Positions 1-7,369 of a stretch of 48,277 nt of DNA are shown here, piece after piece (the stretch's first letter is position 1; each line of letters starts with the position of its first letter). Source of the stretch: Cohnella xylanilytica (lineage in GTDB: Bacteria > Bacillota > Bacilli > Paenibacillales > Paenibacillaceae); assembly GCF_014212175.1 (NCBI RefSeq), contig NZ_JACJVR010000088.1:1-48277 (forward strand). Direction: 5' to 3'. The position numbers and the translations under genes were made by a program. The notes under the pieces are model-generated. The model was given only the letters and a program-made list of their open reading frames with translations, had not been told where the DNA came from and did not search any database.

Positions 1-56
1 CAGTTTATAGACAGCCTCATTGGGTTCGTTAGAGAACCAAAAATCTTGTCGTTGTT

Positions 57-413
57 TCAGTCCGAACAAACGGTTCTCCCTTCTCGACTGCCGATATATC
101 GCTCGCCCCACTCGTCCAGTTGATCCAGTAGGGTCTTCAGCGACTGACCGAGCTCGCTCATCCCGTAGACGACCTTCGGCGGCACTTGATTGTAGACCGT
201 TCGCGTAACGATGCCGTCCTCCTCCAGCTCCCGAAGCTGCTGAATGAGCATCTTCTGCGTAATATCGGGGATCGCCTTCTTCAGCTCGCTCGTTCTCATC
301 GGTTCGGGGACGCAGTTCAAGTGGCACAGAATCAACAGCTTCCACTTCCCCCCGATCACCTCCAGCGTCGCTTCCGCGGGGATGTTGTACGTTCGCGCGG
401 TCGGCCTCTCCAT
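57..413 (-). CDS. HxlR-family winged-helix transcriptional regulator
   Basis: A 118-residue protein filled by an HxlR-type winged helix: the 'EVIGGKWKLLILCHL' opening helix, then 'ISDxxLxxxLrELeedG'-like recognition and wing residues (ITQKMLIQQLRELEEDGIVTR) and 'YGMSELGQSLKTLLDQLDEWGERY'. Members of this family bind short dyads next to divergently transcribed oxidoreductases and often sense thiol-reactive or quinone compounds. I start it at the ATG at 413, preceded by GGAGG-AAGGTG; an upstream in-frame TTG at 446 has no ribosome site. Cysteines 30 and 34 lie at the start of the HTH; the N-terminal Cys used by YodB/HypR is absent, so redox sensing by that exact mechanism is not supported. It faces the flavodoxin-fold oxidoreductase at 585, its probable target. 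The gene runs close to the window edge, but its stop codon is present. Confidence 0.88.
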   Translation of the reverse strand: MERPTARTYNIPAEATLEVIGGKWKLLILCHLNCVPEPMRTSELKKAIPDITQKMLIQQLRELEEDGIVTRTVYNQVPPKVVYGMSELGQSLKTLLDQLDEWGERYIGSREGRTVCSD

Positions 414-495
414 CGGTTCACCTTCCTCCCATGCGACACGGTTCAAAAATTACTTTCCGGTAACTATATCACTTCGGAGTGTTTATAACACTTTA

Positions 496-507
496 AAGTA
501 CGTACTT
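496..507. promoter_or_regulatory. Candidate HxlR-type operator palindrome
   Basis: AAGTACGTACTT is a perfect 12-bp palindrome in the divergent space between the HxlR regulator and the oxidoreductase. The surrounding AT-rich stretch (about 450-515) stands out from the GC-rich neighbourhood and also contains TTAC-N6-GTAA at about 450. HxlR proteins such as YodB and HypR use TACT...AGTA dyads, which this resembles. Operator function is inferred from position and symmetry only. Confidence 0.45.
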
Positions 508-584
508 CCCATTTATCGCCGCATCCTCGATAATTTTATCGTACTTCGGCCGAAGGCAAAAGACGAGACAAGGAAGGTGCGTCT

Positions 585-1169
585 ATGAACATATTGACCG
601 TCGTATCGCATCCGAGGGAAAATTCTTTAACGTTCGCCGCGGCGTCCCGATTCGTTCAAGGACTCGCCGACGCGGGACACGAGACGGAGCTGCTGGACCT
701 GCATCGCAGCGGGTTTGACCCCGTGCTGCGGGAAGCGGACGAGCCGGATTGGGCAGCCGGAGGCGATCGCAAAATCTACTCGCCCGAGGTGGAGGCCGAG
801 ATCGAACGGTTGAAGCGGCACGACGCTCTCGCCTTTATTTTCCCGATCTGGTGGTACGGGCTGCCGGCTATGCTGAAGGGATATATCGACCGGGTGTGGA
901 ACGACGGGTTCGCGTACGGAACCGGTCGGCTCCCGCATCAGAAGGTGCTGTGGCTCGGGCTGGCGGGGGCTCCGCGGGAACACTTCGAGAAAAGAAAGTA
1001 CGACGAGATGATGTCCTTGCTCCTCAACGTGGGAATGGCCAGCTATTGCGGAATCTCGGACAGCAAGCTCGAGATCCTGTACGACACTCTCGACTCGAGG
1101 CCGGAAGTCTTCGATCGGATTCTGACGCGGGCTTACGAGCTTGGTCTGCATTACGGCGACGGCACCTGA
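585..1169 (+). CDS. NAD(P)H-dependent flavodoxin-fold oxidoreductase
   Basis: 194 residues. The N-terminus 'MNILTVVSHPRENSLTFAAASRF' is the phosphate-binding strand-loop of the NQO/MdaB/KefF flavodoxin-like family. 'FIFPIWWYGLPAMLKGYIDRVWNDGFAYG' is the family's central signature near residues 83-112, where FMN or FAD and the quinone ring stack. Such enzymes make two-electron reductions of quinones or other electrophiles in the cytoplasm. It is divergent from an HxlR regulator, a common arrangement for quinone- or aldehyde-responsive reductases, so induction by electrophiles is likely. AAGGAAGGTG precedes the ATG. Substrate cannot be told from sequence. Confidence 0.88.
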   Translation: MNILTVVSHPRENSLTFAAASRFVQGLADAGHETELLDLHRSGFDPVLREADEPDWAAGGDRKIYSPEVEAEIERLKRHDALAFIFPIWWYGLPAMLKGYIDRVWNDGFAYGTGRLPHQKVLWLGLAGAPREHFEKRKYDEMMSLLLNVGMASYCGISDSKLEILYDTLDSRPEVFDRILTRAYELGLHYGDGT

Positions 1170-1200
1170 AGCGATCGATCCTTATCGCGGCCAAACGAAA

Positions 1201-1237
1201 CGGCCTTCGCATCCCGAGAAGCCCGGGACGAAGGCCG
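1201..1237. terminator. Strong hairpin between convergent genes, no U-tract
   Basis: CGGCCTTCG (1201-1209) plus TCCCG (1212-1216) pair with CGGGA (1224-1228) plus CGAAGGCCG (1229-1237), leaving a CA bulge and a 7-nt loop. It lies between the convergent oxidoreductase and methyltransferase genes. No T-run follows on either strand, so it is a terminator only by position, or a 3'-end stabilising hairpin. Confidence 0.45.
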
Positions 1238-1255
1238 CCTTGCCAGGATCGTCTG

Positions 1256-2011
1256 TTACGCTTCTCCCCAGTAAATCTCCGTCTCGTATTCGAACGCGAC
1301 CTGCCCGTCCCTCTCGTTCCGGTCGAACAGCTTCCGAAGCTCCTTCATCATCGGCTCGTAATTCGGATGGCCCGGCAGCGGCGCGTAGGACGAGGAGAGC
1401 AGGCGTCCCGCCAATCCTTCGAAGCCGAACAGCTGGCGGTTGGCGAAGCGCGCTTCCGACATCGGGCTTCGCAAGTAGAATTCGGCGAGCGCCTCCCTCG
1501 AGATATTCTTGTTGGACACCTCGGCATAATCCGTTCCGTACGTCCTCAGCAGCGATTCGTATTCCTCGAGGAACCGCGTGCCCTCGGAGAGCCTCGTGTT
1601 CCAGATCAGAACCGTCAAGCCGCCCGGCTTCAGAATCCGGCGGAATTCCTCCCGCGCGCGCTCCCTGTCGAACCAGTGGAACGACTGGGCGCAGACGACC
1701 CGATCCGCGGATCCGCCGGCCAAGCCGGTCTCTTCGGCGGTCCCGTCGACGGCCCGATAGCCCGGGAAGTCCCCCAGAGCGTCGACCGCCGCCTCCCTCA
1801 TGGCCGCGTTGGGCTCGACGGCGACGACCCGGCTTCCCCTCTCCAACAGAAGCTTCGAGAAGATGCCCGTCCCCGCGCCGACGTCGGCGACGACGGACTC
1901 CTTCCCGAAGCCGACGGGACCGTACAGATAGTCGATCGCTTCCTTCGGGTATCCCGGACGGTACTTGACGTACGCCTCGACCCGGTCCGTGAACCGTTCC
2001 GTGTTCCGCAT
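1256..2011 (-). CDS. Class I SAM-dependent methyltransferase
   Basis: 251 residues with a Methyltransf_11-type Rossmann fold. Motif I is 'VVADVGAGTGIFSKLLLERG' (about 40-59), the acidic end of strand 2 is 'VVAVEPNAAM', and the post-motif region is 'DRVVCAQSFHWFDRERAREEFRRILKPGGLTVLIWNT', typical of the family of putative small-molecule methyltransferases with the 'QAFHWF' signature. Substrate unknown. GGGAGG sits 8 nt before the ATG. It begins 3 nt after the VOC-protein stop, so the two genes are one transcriptional unit. The C-terminal 100 residues form a lid-like region without recognisable motifs. Confidence 0.85.
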   Translation of the reverse strand: MRNTERFTDRVEAYVKYRPGYPKEAIDYLYGPVGFGKESVVADVGAGTGIFSKLLLERGSRVVAVEPNAAMREAAVDALGDFPGYRAVDGTAEETGLAGGSADRVVCAQSFHWFDRERAREEFRRILKPGGLTVLIWNTRLSEGTRFLEEYESLLRTYGTDYAEVSNKNISREALAEFYLRSPMSEARFANRQLFGFEGLAGRLLSSSYAPLPGHPNYEPMMKELRKLFDRNERDGQVAFEYETEIYWGEA

Positions 2012-2014
2012 GGC

Positions 2015-2407
2015 TTAAACCTCCCTCATCGACTTTATTCTCTCCATAAATTCCAGACGGTTCCCGAACGGGTCTTCGGCGTAAAAACGGCCGATTCCTT
2101 CCTCGTCCCTCGAATCGTCTTCGGCGATCCGGACGCCGCTTCCCTCCAGATGAAGGCGGAGCGCTGCCAGATCGCGCACGACGAAGGCCGGATGGGCCTT
2201 GGCGGCGGGAACGAAGGGGCGCTGCACGCCGATATGAACCTCGTGCGGTCCGCAGCGGAACCAGACGCCTCCCCTCGGCCGCAGCCGTTCGGGCTTCGGA
2301 AGCTCGGGCCAGCCGAGCAGGCCTCCGTAGAACGACCGGGCTTCCGGCTCGCAGCCTTCCGGGGCGGCCAACTGCACATGATCGATTCCTTCGAATCGGA
2401 ATGCCAT
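2015..2407 (-). CDS. VOC (glyoxalase/bleomycin-resistance fold) protein
   Basis: 130 residues, a single vicinal-oxygen-chelate module pair: 'FEGIDHVQLAAPEGCEPEARSFYGGLLG', then 'HEVHIGVQRPF', 'AHPAFVVRDL' and 'FYAEDPFGNRLEFME'. The His in DHVQL, the His in EVHIG and the Glu in RLEFME are in the positions used for metal by VOC dimers. Enzymatic role not assignable. GGAGGAGG precedes the ATG at 2407, so I reject the in-frame start 13 codons upstream. A plausible promoter is TAAAAT (2465-2470, minus strand) with a weak -35 at 2487-2492. First gene of a two-gene unit with the methyltransferase. Confidence 0.82.
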   Translation of the reverse strand: MAFRFEGIDHVQLAAPEGCEPEARSFYGGLLGWPELPKPERLRPRGGVWFRCGPHEVHIGVQRPFVPAAKAHPAFVVRDLAALRLHLEGSGVRIAEDDSRDEEGIGRFYAEDPFGNRLEFMERIKSMREV

Positions 2408-2540
2408 CCCGCTTTTCCTCCTCCGTTTGTCGCTTTGTTGTTCCATTCTGCGAAACTTCGTTTCATTTTATCAACTTTATCATAATCCATAATTCGGAAG
2501 AAGGCAAAGGGAGACTCGCACAGAACGCCGGGGAATCCGA

Positions 2541-2590
2541 TTGACTCTGACCTTGAGGCAGGCCTTAAGATGATTCCGATTAAAGGTCAG
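2541..2590 (+). promoter_or_regulatory. Candidate MerR-type promoter with dyads, for the MFS gene
   Basis: TTGACT (2541-2546) and TAAGAT (2566-2571) are separated by 19 bp, the long spacing that MerR-family activators correct. The spacer region holds an imperfect dyad, CTTGAGGCA/GGCCTTAAG (2552-2569, 14 of 18 positions symmetric). A second inverted repeat, CTGACCTT (2547-2554) against AAGGTCAG (2583-2590), flanks the start. No MerR gene is adjacent, so the regulator would act in trans. Confidence 0.4.
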
Positions 2591-2605
2591 GGGAGGTTCT
2601 TCGCG

Positions 2606-3847
2606 ATGTCGACCGGAATCATTCCATTGCTTCGAAACGGCTATATTCGGACCGTACTGATGTCGACTCTGTTCTCGCAGACGGGGATCTGGATTCGCAA
2701 TTTCGCCGTCCTCTTGGATGTGGCGGAGACGACGGGCGGCGATGCCTTGGCCGTATCCATGATCTCCGTCGCGGAGTATGCGCCGATATTCGCGTTCTCG
2801 TTCGTCGGCGGCGTATTCGCGGACAGGTGGAGGCCGAAGAGAACGATCGTTTGGTGCGAATGCTTGAGCTCCTTGTCCGTGTTCGCCGTCTTCGCCCTGT
2901 TGGAGGCCGGCGCTTGGCGCGCCGTTTTTCTCGCTGCCTTCTGTTCCTCCGCCTTATCCCAGTTCGCGTTGCCTTCCGGCATGAAGCTGTTCAAGAATTG
3001 CGTCCGCGACGAAGAGGCGACAGCCGCCATGTCTCTGCTCCAAACCTTGACGTCCGTATTTATGGTCATAGGTCCGATCCTGGGAACGTTGGCGTACGAG
3101 CGGCTTGGAATGGACGTCTCGGTGTTGGCGACGGGCGCTTGCTTCCTTCTGTCCGCCGTTGCCCTGACGTTCGTTCCGCCCGATCCGAAGCCGTCGAACG
3201 CGTCGACCAATCGGGAGTCCCCGGCTCCTTCGCTTCTTCGGGAGATGAGGGACGGGATTCGATACGTTTGGGCAAACAAGACGCTGTTGAAGCTGACGGT
3301 CTGTTTTACGCTGGTAGGATTCGGAGCCGGATGGATCTCGCCGCTCGGCATCTTCCTCGTCACGGAACGATTGGGTCTGCCTCCGGAGGCTGTCCAATGG
3401 ATCAGCATTCCGTATGGAGCGGGCGAGGTGATCGGAGGAATCGCGACTTTCGCTCTCGCGGCCCAAATCGCTCCGCGGCGCCTCCTCATGATCGGATTGC
3501 TCGTCGACGGGATCGGGATCGTCCTGGCCGGGCTGTCCCCCGTCCTGTGGCTGACGATGACGGCGCAATTCGCCATTGCCCTGCTGCAGCCGGCCATCTT
3601 CGTCGGCAATAACGCCTTGGTCATGATGCAGGTCGACCCGGCCTATATCGGCCGGGTCATGGGCATTCGGACGCCGCTGATGACCGGGGCGATGCTCCTG
3701 GCGATGAGCGCGGCGGGCGTGGCGGCGAAGACGCTCTCGCTTCCCGTCGTTTACGCATTGGCCGGAATTTGTTTTGTGGGCGGATTCGGGTTGCTGCTTC
3801 CTCTTCATCGAAGAGAAGACCGCGGGGAGCCGACGGAGATAGGCTAG
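2606..3847 (+). CDS. MFS transporter, probable drug/siderophore-type exporter
   Basis: 413 residues with about 12 hydrophobic segments and the MFS half-repeats; the loop after TM2, 'FVGGVFADRWRPKRTIVWCE' (residues about 72-91), is the family motif A (G-x-x-x-D-R-x-x-x-R). The sequence resembles the MFS_3/EntS-like exporters ('LPSGMKLFKNCVRDEEATAAMSLLQTLTSVFMVIGPILG'). Cytoplasmic membrane; substrate unknown. I choose the ATG at 2606, 9 nt after GGGAGG, over an upstream ATG at 2570 that overlaps the promoter -10. The 19-bp-spacer promoter ahead suggests inducible expression by an effector-binding activator. Confidence 0.87.
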   Translation: MSTGIIPLLRNGYIRTVLMSTLFSQTGIWIRNFAVLLDVAETTGGDALAVSMISVAEYAPIFAFSFVGGVFADRWRPKRTIVWCECLSSLSVFAVFALLEAGAWRAVFLAAFCSSALSQFALPSGMKLFKNCVRDEEATAAMSLLQTLTSVFMVIGPILGTLAYERLGMDVSVLATGACFLLSAVALTFVPPDPKPSNASTNRESPAPSLLREMRDGIRYVWANKTLLKLTVCFTLVGFGAGWISPLGIFLVTERLGLPPEAVQWISIPYGAGEVIGGIATFALAAQIAPRRLLMIGLLVDGIGIVLAGLSPVLWLTMTAQFAIALLQPAIFVGNNALVMMQVDPAYIGRVMGIRTPLMTGAMLLAMSAAGVAAKTLSLPVVYALAGICFVGGFGLLLPLHRREDRGEPTEIG

Positions 3848-3891
3848 GCGGAAGGAACCGCGCCGGCTCGGATGCTCGTCTTCCGAACGGC

Positions 3892-3920
3892 AAAAAGAAA
3901 AGCCGGCCGGCGAGGCCGGT
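3892..3920 (-). terminator. Rho-independent terminator of the cupin gene
   Basis: On the minus strand GGCCGG pairs with CCGGCC (plus 3914-3919 and 3903-3908) followed by TTTTCTTTTT (plus 3892-3901). It sits about 55 nt past the cupin stop. Confidence 0.75.
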
Positions 3921-3972
3921 CGAGCCGTTGGCGTGTTACTATGCGTGCAGATGGGATCGTCGGCGAATTCGA

Positions 3973-5226
3973 TTAGACGCTCTTGTTCCCGGTTCTCGAG
4001 TCGCCGGAGGTTCCCTTGTCTCCCGAGCGGTGCGGCGAGTTCGGCTGTTCCGGCCGGGCTTGGGGCCGGCGCTGAGGCTCGGGCTGAGGCCGGGGTTGGG
4101 AACGGGCGCCAGCGTATGCCTGCGCAGGGGATTGGGGCGAAGGAATGGCGTATGGCTGCGGTTGGGGCTGCGGCGAAGAGGCTGCGAATGGTTGCGGATG
4201 GGGCTGCGGCGAAGCGTATGGCTGCGATTGGGGTTGGGGCTGCGGATAAGCTTGGGCGTACGGTGGCGAAAATGGCGCAGTGCGGTTCTGCCGGGATTGG
4301 ACGTATGACTGGGGCGGGGACTGCGGCGCGGGAACGGAGTAGGGTTGCGACCGTAGCTGGGGGCTAGCTTGGGCGAACGGCGGCGGCGGCGGTTGCTGCC
4401 CGTATACATTCGCCGGATAACTCGGGTAAGAGTATCCCTGCGCCGGCGGATACGGATACGGCGAAGAGGCCGCATGGACGTAACCCGGCTGGCCGTCGTT
4501 CCCTTGCGGCCCCCCGTTCCCTGCCCACGCCGCGAATGGAGTCGCCGGAACGCGAATCGGCGCCGCCTGGCCGGGGTACGGCGAATTAGCGTAAGCGCCG
4601 TAAAAGGTGGCGGATGCGGCGGTCTGCGAATCTTTGGCGGGCGCCGGCTGACGCGTGTCCTTCGAACCGCCTTTGCCGGCGACGTGGCTTTGCCTGCAAT
4701 CGTCGAGGGGGCCGATTCCGACCGTCTGCCGGATCGGCGCGACGGCTTCCTTCCACTTCGCTTCATCGAGGCAGTACGCCTCCGCCATCGCCCGGGCCGG
4801 CGTCAGGCGGAGAATATCCGAGCCGAGAATGACTTGCGGCGTAGGCGCGTCGAAGATCGCGATGAGATGCGTATCGTCTTCCGTCGCTTCTTCGTAGTGC
4901 CACCAGCCTTGAGGCACATTCGCCACTTGCCCGGGACGGATGACGACGGTTTGCAGCTTTTGGGTGAACGGATTGAGGAAGGAGACGTTAACGGCACCCG
5001 ACACGCAATAGACGAGCTCGGTCGCGTTCTGGTGGTAGTGGGGTTCGACGTAGTGGCCTTTGGAGAAAAAAATGTCCAGAATCGACGCGTTGCCAAGCGT
5101 GTTGAGCTGCTGAACCCCGAGAGAATTGATGTAGTTGCGGCTGTTCGTCGTAAAAGCCCTGTTCTTGTTCACGTCGAAGAAGAACTGGACGTCGGGAGAA
5201 GTGAAATCCATGTAGGATACCGCCAA
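3973..5226 (-). CDS. Cupin protein with long Pro/Gln/Tyr/Ser-rich repeat tail
   Basis: 417 residues in two unlike halves. Residues 1-175 are a complete single cupin: motif 1 'GHYVEPHYHQNATELVYCVSG' gives metal ligands His63, His65 and Glu70, and motif 2 'GQVANVPQGWWHYEEA' gives His110. Similar 180-residue cupins with 'RNYINSLGVQQL' and 'FDAPTPQVILGSDILRLTP' occur in Bacillus relatives, function uncertain to me. Residues ~185-417 are low-complexity, disordered-looking, with many QPQPQPYA/SPQPQPQ-type units and a basic end, reminiscent of spore-coat, exosporium or matrix proteins. No signal peptide or membrane segment. The start is TTG at 5226 with AAAGGA 9 nt upstream; an ATG five codons inside lacks a ribosome site. 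Intergenic DNA 5227-5375 shows no clear sigma-A promoter. Confidence 0.82.
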   Translation of the reverse strand: MAVSYMDFTSPDVQFFFDVNKNRAFTTNSRNYINSLGVQQLNTLGNASILDIFFSKGHYVEPHYHQNATELVYCVSGAVNVSFLNPFTQKLQTVVIRPGQVANVPQGWWHYEEATEDDTHLIAIFDAPTPQVILGSDILRLTPARAMAEAYCLDEAKWKEAVAPIRQTVGIGPLDDCRQSHVAGKGGSKDTRQPAPAKDSQTAASATFYGAYANSPYPGQAAPIRVPATPFAAWAGNGGPQGNDGQPGYVHAASSPYPYPPAQGYSYPSYPANVYGQQPPPPPFAQASPQLRSQPYSVPAPQSPPQSYVQSRQNRTAPFSPPYAQAYPQPQPQSQPYASPQPHPQPFAASSPQPQPQPYAIPSPQSPAQAYAGARSQPRPQPEPQRRPQARPEQPNSPHRSGDKGTSGDSRTGNKSV

Positions 5227-5380
5227 ATGGGACCATCCTTTCCGTGATAGGGTCGACGGTAAAGGATATGACCTTTTCGGATAGACATGACTTCAATTCC
5301 CGACGGCCTTCGGATTCCTCCTAGCGGTATCCAGCCCCGTGCGCCGGCTCTTCCGGTTCGGGACCACGCTATAAAACGCC

Positions 5381-5407
5381 AAAAGCCCGCTTCGAAATAT
5401 CGAGCGG
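5381..5407 (-). terminator. Probable terminator of the yqeM end of the cluster
   Basis: On the minus strand CCGCTCGA and TCGAAGCGG (plus 5400-5407 and 5387-5395) pair around a short AT loop, followed by GCTTTT. The T-run is short. Position just past yqeM supports termination of the yqeG-yqeM transcript. Confidence 0.6.
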
Positions 5408-5453
5408 ACTCGCGCGATCATATGGAGCCACGATCAGATGAACCTGAACGGGC

Positions 5454-6248
5454 TCAGGCCGGCTTGCGGGCGACGAAGAAGAGCCGTTCGGAATCCTCGT
5501 CGGGCGACTTCCACTCGAAGTCCGCGAACCGGTGCAGCAGCTCGAAGCCGGCCGCCTGCAGCTGCTCCGCCAACCAGTCCGGCTCGTAAGCCCGCTGCGT
5601 ATGGGATTCCTCGAAGCGGCGGTAGAGTCCGGCTCCACCGGCCGCCCCCTCCTCCTCCTCGCGGACGAAGAACGTCAGATCGTGATCGATCTCCCGCCGG
5701 ACGGGATCGTATTCGCACGTCCACAAGTAGGCGACGTCCTTCTCGTCGAGGACGAACGGCTGCTCGTCGGCGTATCTCTCCAGTTGGGCCGGAGCGTGCA
5801 CGTCGAAGACGAACAGCCCTCCGGGGGCCAAATTATTGAACGTATGGCGGAACGTGTCCGCCACGTCGCGATGCTCCGTCAAGTAATTCAGGCTGTCGCA
5901 GAAGCAGAGCACCGCGTCGACTTCCTCCGGCAGCTCCCAGTCCCGCATGTCCTGCTGCAGCCAGCGGATCGAGCCTTCCTCGCCGGGCGTCCGGGCGGTT
6001 CTTCCGCCCGCCTCCCACTTGCTGCGGGCGACGGCCAGCATGTCGGCCGACAGATCGATGCCGAAGACGGAGAACCCCGACTTGGCGAGAGGAATGGCGA
6101 CGTTGCCGGTTCCGCAGCCCAAGTCGACGACCGTCTTCGGCATCCCGTACTTCTCCCAGCAGCGGCGGGCGAAGTTCAGCCACTGCGGGTAGGGCATCTC
6201 TTCCATAAGCCGGTCGTAGACCGACGCGAATTGGCGGTATGTACGCAT
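5454..6248 (-). CDS. yqeM: YqeM-type class I SAM-dependent methyltransferase
   Basis: 264 residues. N-terminal 'YRQFASVYDRLMEEMPYPQWLNF' and motif I 'VVDLGCGTGNVAIPLAKSGFSVFGIDLSADML' match YqeM of Bacillus, as do 'VLCFCDSLNYL' and 'GGLFVFDVHAP'. Substrate of YqeM is not known to me. It closes the yqeG-yqeH-aroE-yhbY-nadD-yqeK-rsfS cluster as in B. subtilis, but here cvfB is inserted upstream and a 164-nt gap (6249-6412) separates it, so it may have its own promoter. GGGGGAG precedes the ATG. Confidence 0.85.
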   Translation of the reverse strand: MRTYRQFASVYDRLMEEMPYPQWLNFARRCWEKYGMPKTVVDLGCGTGNVAIPLAKSGFSVFGIDLSADMLAVARSKWEAGGRTARTPGEEGSIRWLQQDMRDWELPEEVDAVLCFCDSLNYLTEHRDVADTFRHTFNNLAPGGLFVFDVHAPAQLERYADEQPFVLDEKDVAYLWTCEYDPVRREIDHDLTFFVREEEEGAAGGAGLYRRFEESHTQRAYEPDWLAEQLQAAGFELLHRFADFEWKSPDEDSERLFFVARKPA

Positions 6249-6412
6249 TCCTTCTCCCCCAGAAGATAAATTGCGACGGGTGGCGGCTGCAGCGACGGGT
6301 TTTACTCGACAAGGTCAGGGCCCAGCAAGACGGTTTTTCCGGCTTATTCGCGACTTCGCGCGGGCTCTCACCGGATTCGGCGGGCGGCCGCTCCGGCGCG
6401 AGCCCAGACGCG

Positions 6413-7369
6413 CTACAGCTGCGGCGCGCCTTCCTGAGCGTCTGCGCCGTCCGCGCCTTCCGCACCGGCAGCGCCGGCTTCCGTCAGCTTCGTCCAGCTC
6501 CCCTCTTGCGTGACGAGCCCTTCCTTCATCAGCTTGCCGACGGCCCGCTTGAAGGCGGACTTGCTCAGCCCGAACCGGCGCTGGATAACGTCCGCGGGCG
6601 ATTCGTCGCTGTACGGCATCGCGCCGCCCGGGCGCTCCCGGAGGAACGCCAGCAGCCGGTCGGCGTCCTCGAGCCGCCCCTTCTCCTTCGGCGGCTTCAT
6701 CGACAGCGTCACCCGGCCGTCTTCCCGCACTTGCGTGACGCGGCCGCTCACCTTCTCGCCCAGCCGCAGCGGGCGGGTCATCGCGGCGTCCGGGATGTAG
6801 CCGAGCGCGCCGAAGCCGAGCACTCCGCCTTCCACGAGCACGAACACGCCGTCCCGGAACGTCTCGGTCACCCAGGCGTCCTTCTGCTCGTGATGCCAGG
6901 AGCTCGGGGCGCGGAACGCGACGGCCTGGAAGTCCTCGATCTTCGCGAGCCGGGCGAGCATCCGCCCTTCCTTGTCATGCTTCATGACGACATGAAGCTC
7001 GTCGCCTTCCTGCGGCCACCGCTCCCTGCGATCCCCGAGCTCCTTGATCGGCAGAAGCAGCTGGCGGCCGATCCCCATCTCCAGGAAGCAGCCGAACCGG
7101 GGATGGAAGTCGGCCATCCGCAGTCTTCCCATCTGCCCCAACGTCAGAAGAGGCTTGCGCCGGGTGGCCGCGAGCCTTCCTTTGTCGTCGTGGAACAGGA
7201 AGACTTCGACGTCTTCGCCCTCCGCAGGGCGCGCGCCTTCGGCCTCTCCGTACGGAAGCAGCACTTCGGGTCCGGCTTCCTCCCCGTCCAATCCGAGGAA
7301 CCAACCGTAAGGCGGCTTCTCCCGGCGCACCCGAAGCGTAACGATCGTTCCCGCGGCCGGCGTCGTCAT
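6413..7369 (-). CDS. cvfB: S1-domain RNA-binding protein CvfB/YitL with winged helix
   Basis: 318 residues. Tandem S1-like barrels ('GTIVTLRVRREKPPYGWFLGLD', 'RMADFHPRFGCFLEMGIGRQLLLPIKEL', 'GEKVSGRVTQVREDGRVTLSMK') are followed by a C-terminal winged helix ('RLLAFLRERPGGAMPYSDESPADVIQRRFGLSKSAFKRAVGKLMKEGLV'). This is the layout of CvfB, an RNA-binding virulence and growth factor described in Staphylococcus. The ATG at 7369 overlaps the rsfS stop as ATGA, so they are translationally coupled. An Ala/Gly/Asp-rich tail of about 25 residues follows the winged helix. The upstream in-frame extension to 7480 lies inside rsfS and is not used. Confidence 0.85.
   Translation of the reverse strand: MTTPAAGTIVTLRVRREKPPYGWFLGLDGEEAGPEVLLPYGEAEGARPAEGEDVEVFLFHDDKGRLAATRRKPLLTLGQMGRLRMADFHPRFGCFLEMGIGRQLLLPIKELGDRRERWPQEGDELHVVMKHDKEGRMLARLAKIEDFQAVAFRAPSSWHHEQKDAWVTETFRDGVFVLVEGGVLGFGALGYIPDAAMTRPLRLGEKVSGRVTQVREDGRVTLSMKPPKEKGRLEDADRLLAFLRERPGGAMPYSDESPADVIQRRFGLSKSAFKRAVGKLMKEGLVTQEGSWTKLTEAGAAGAEGADGADAQEGAPQL

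Noticed and set aside
4369..5247. A 292-codon frame antisense to the repeat-tailed cupin.
   Set aside because: It arises from the low-complexity CAG/CCG-type codons of the cupin tail; composition is Arg-rich with no start signals.
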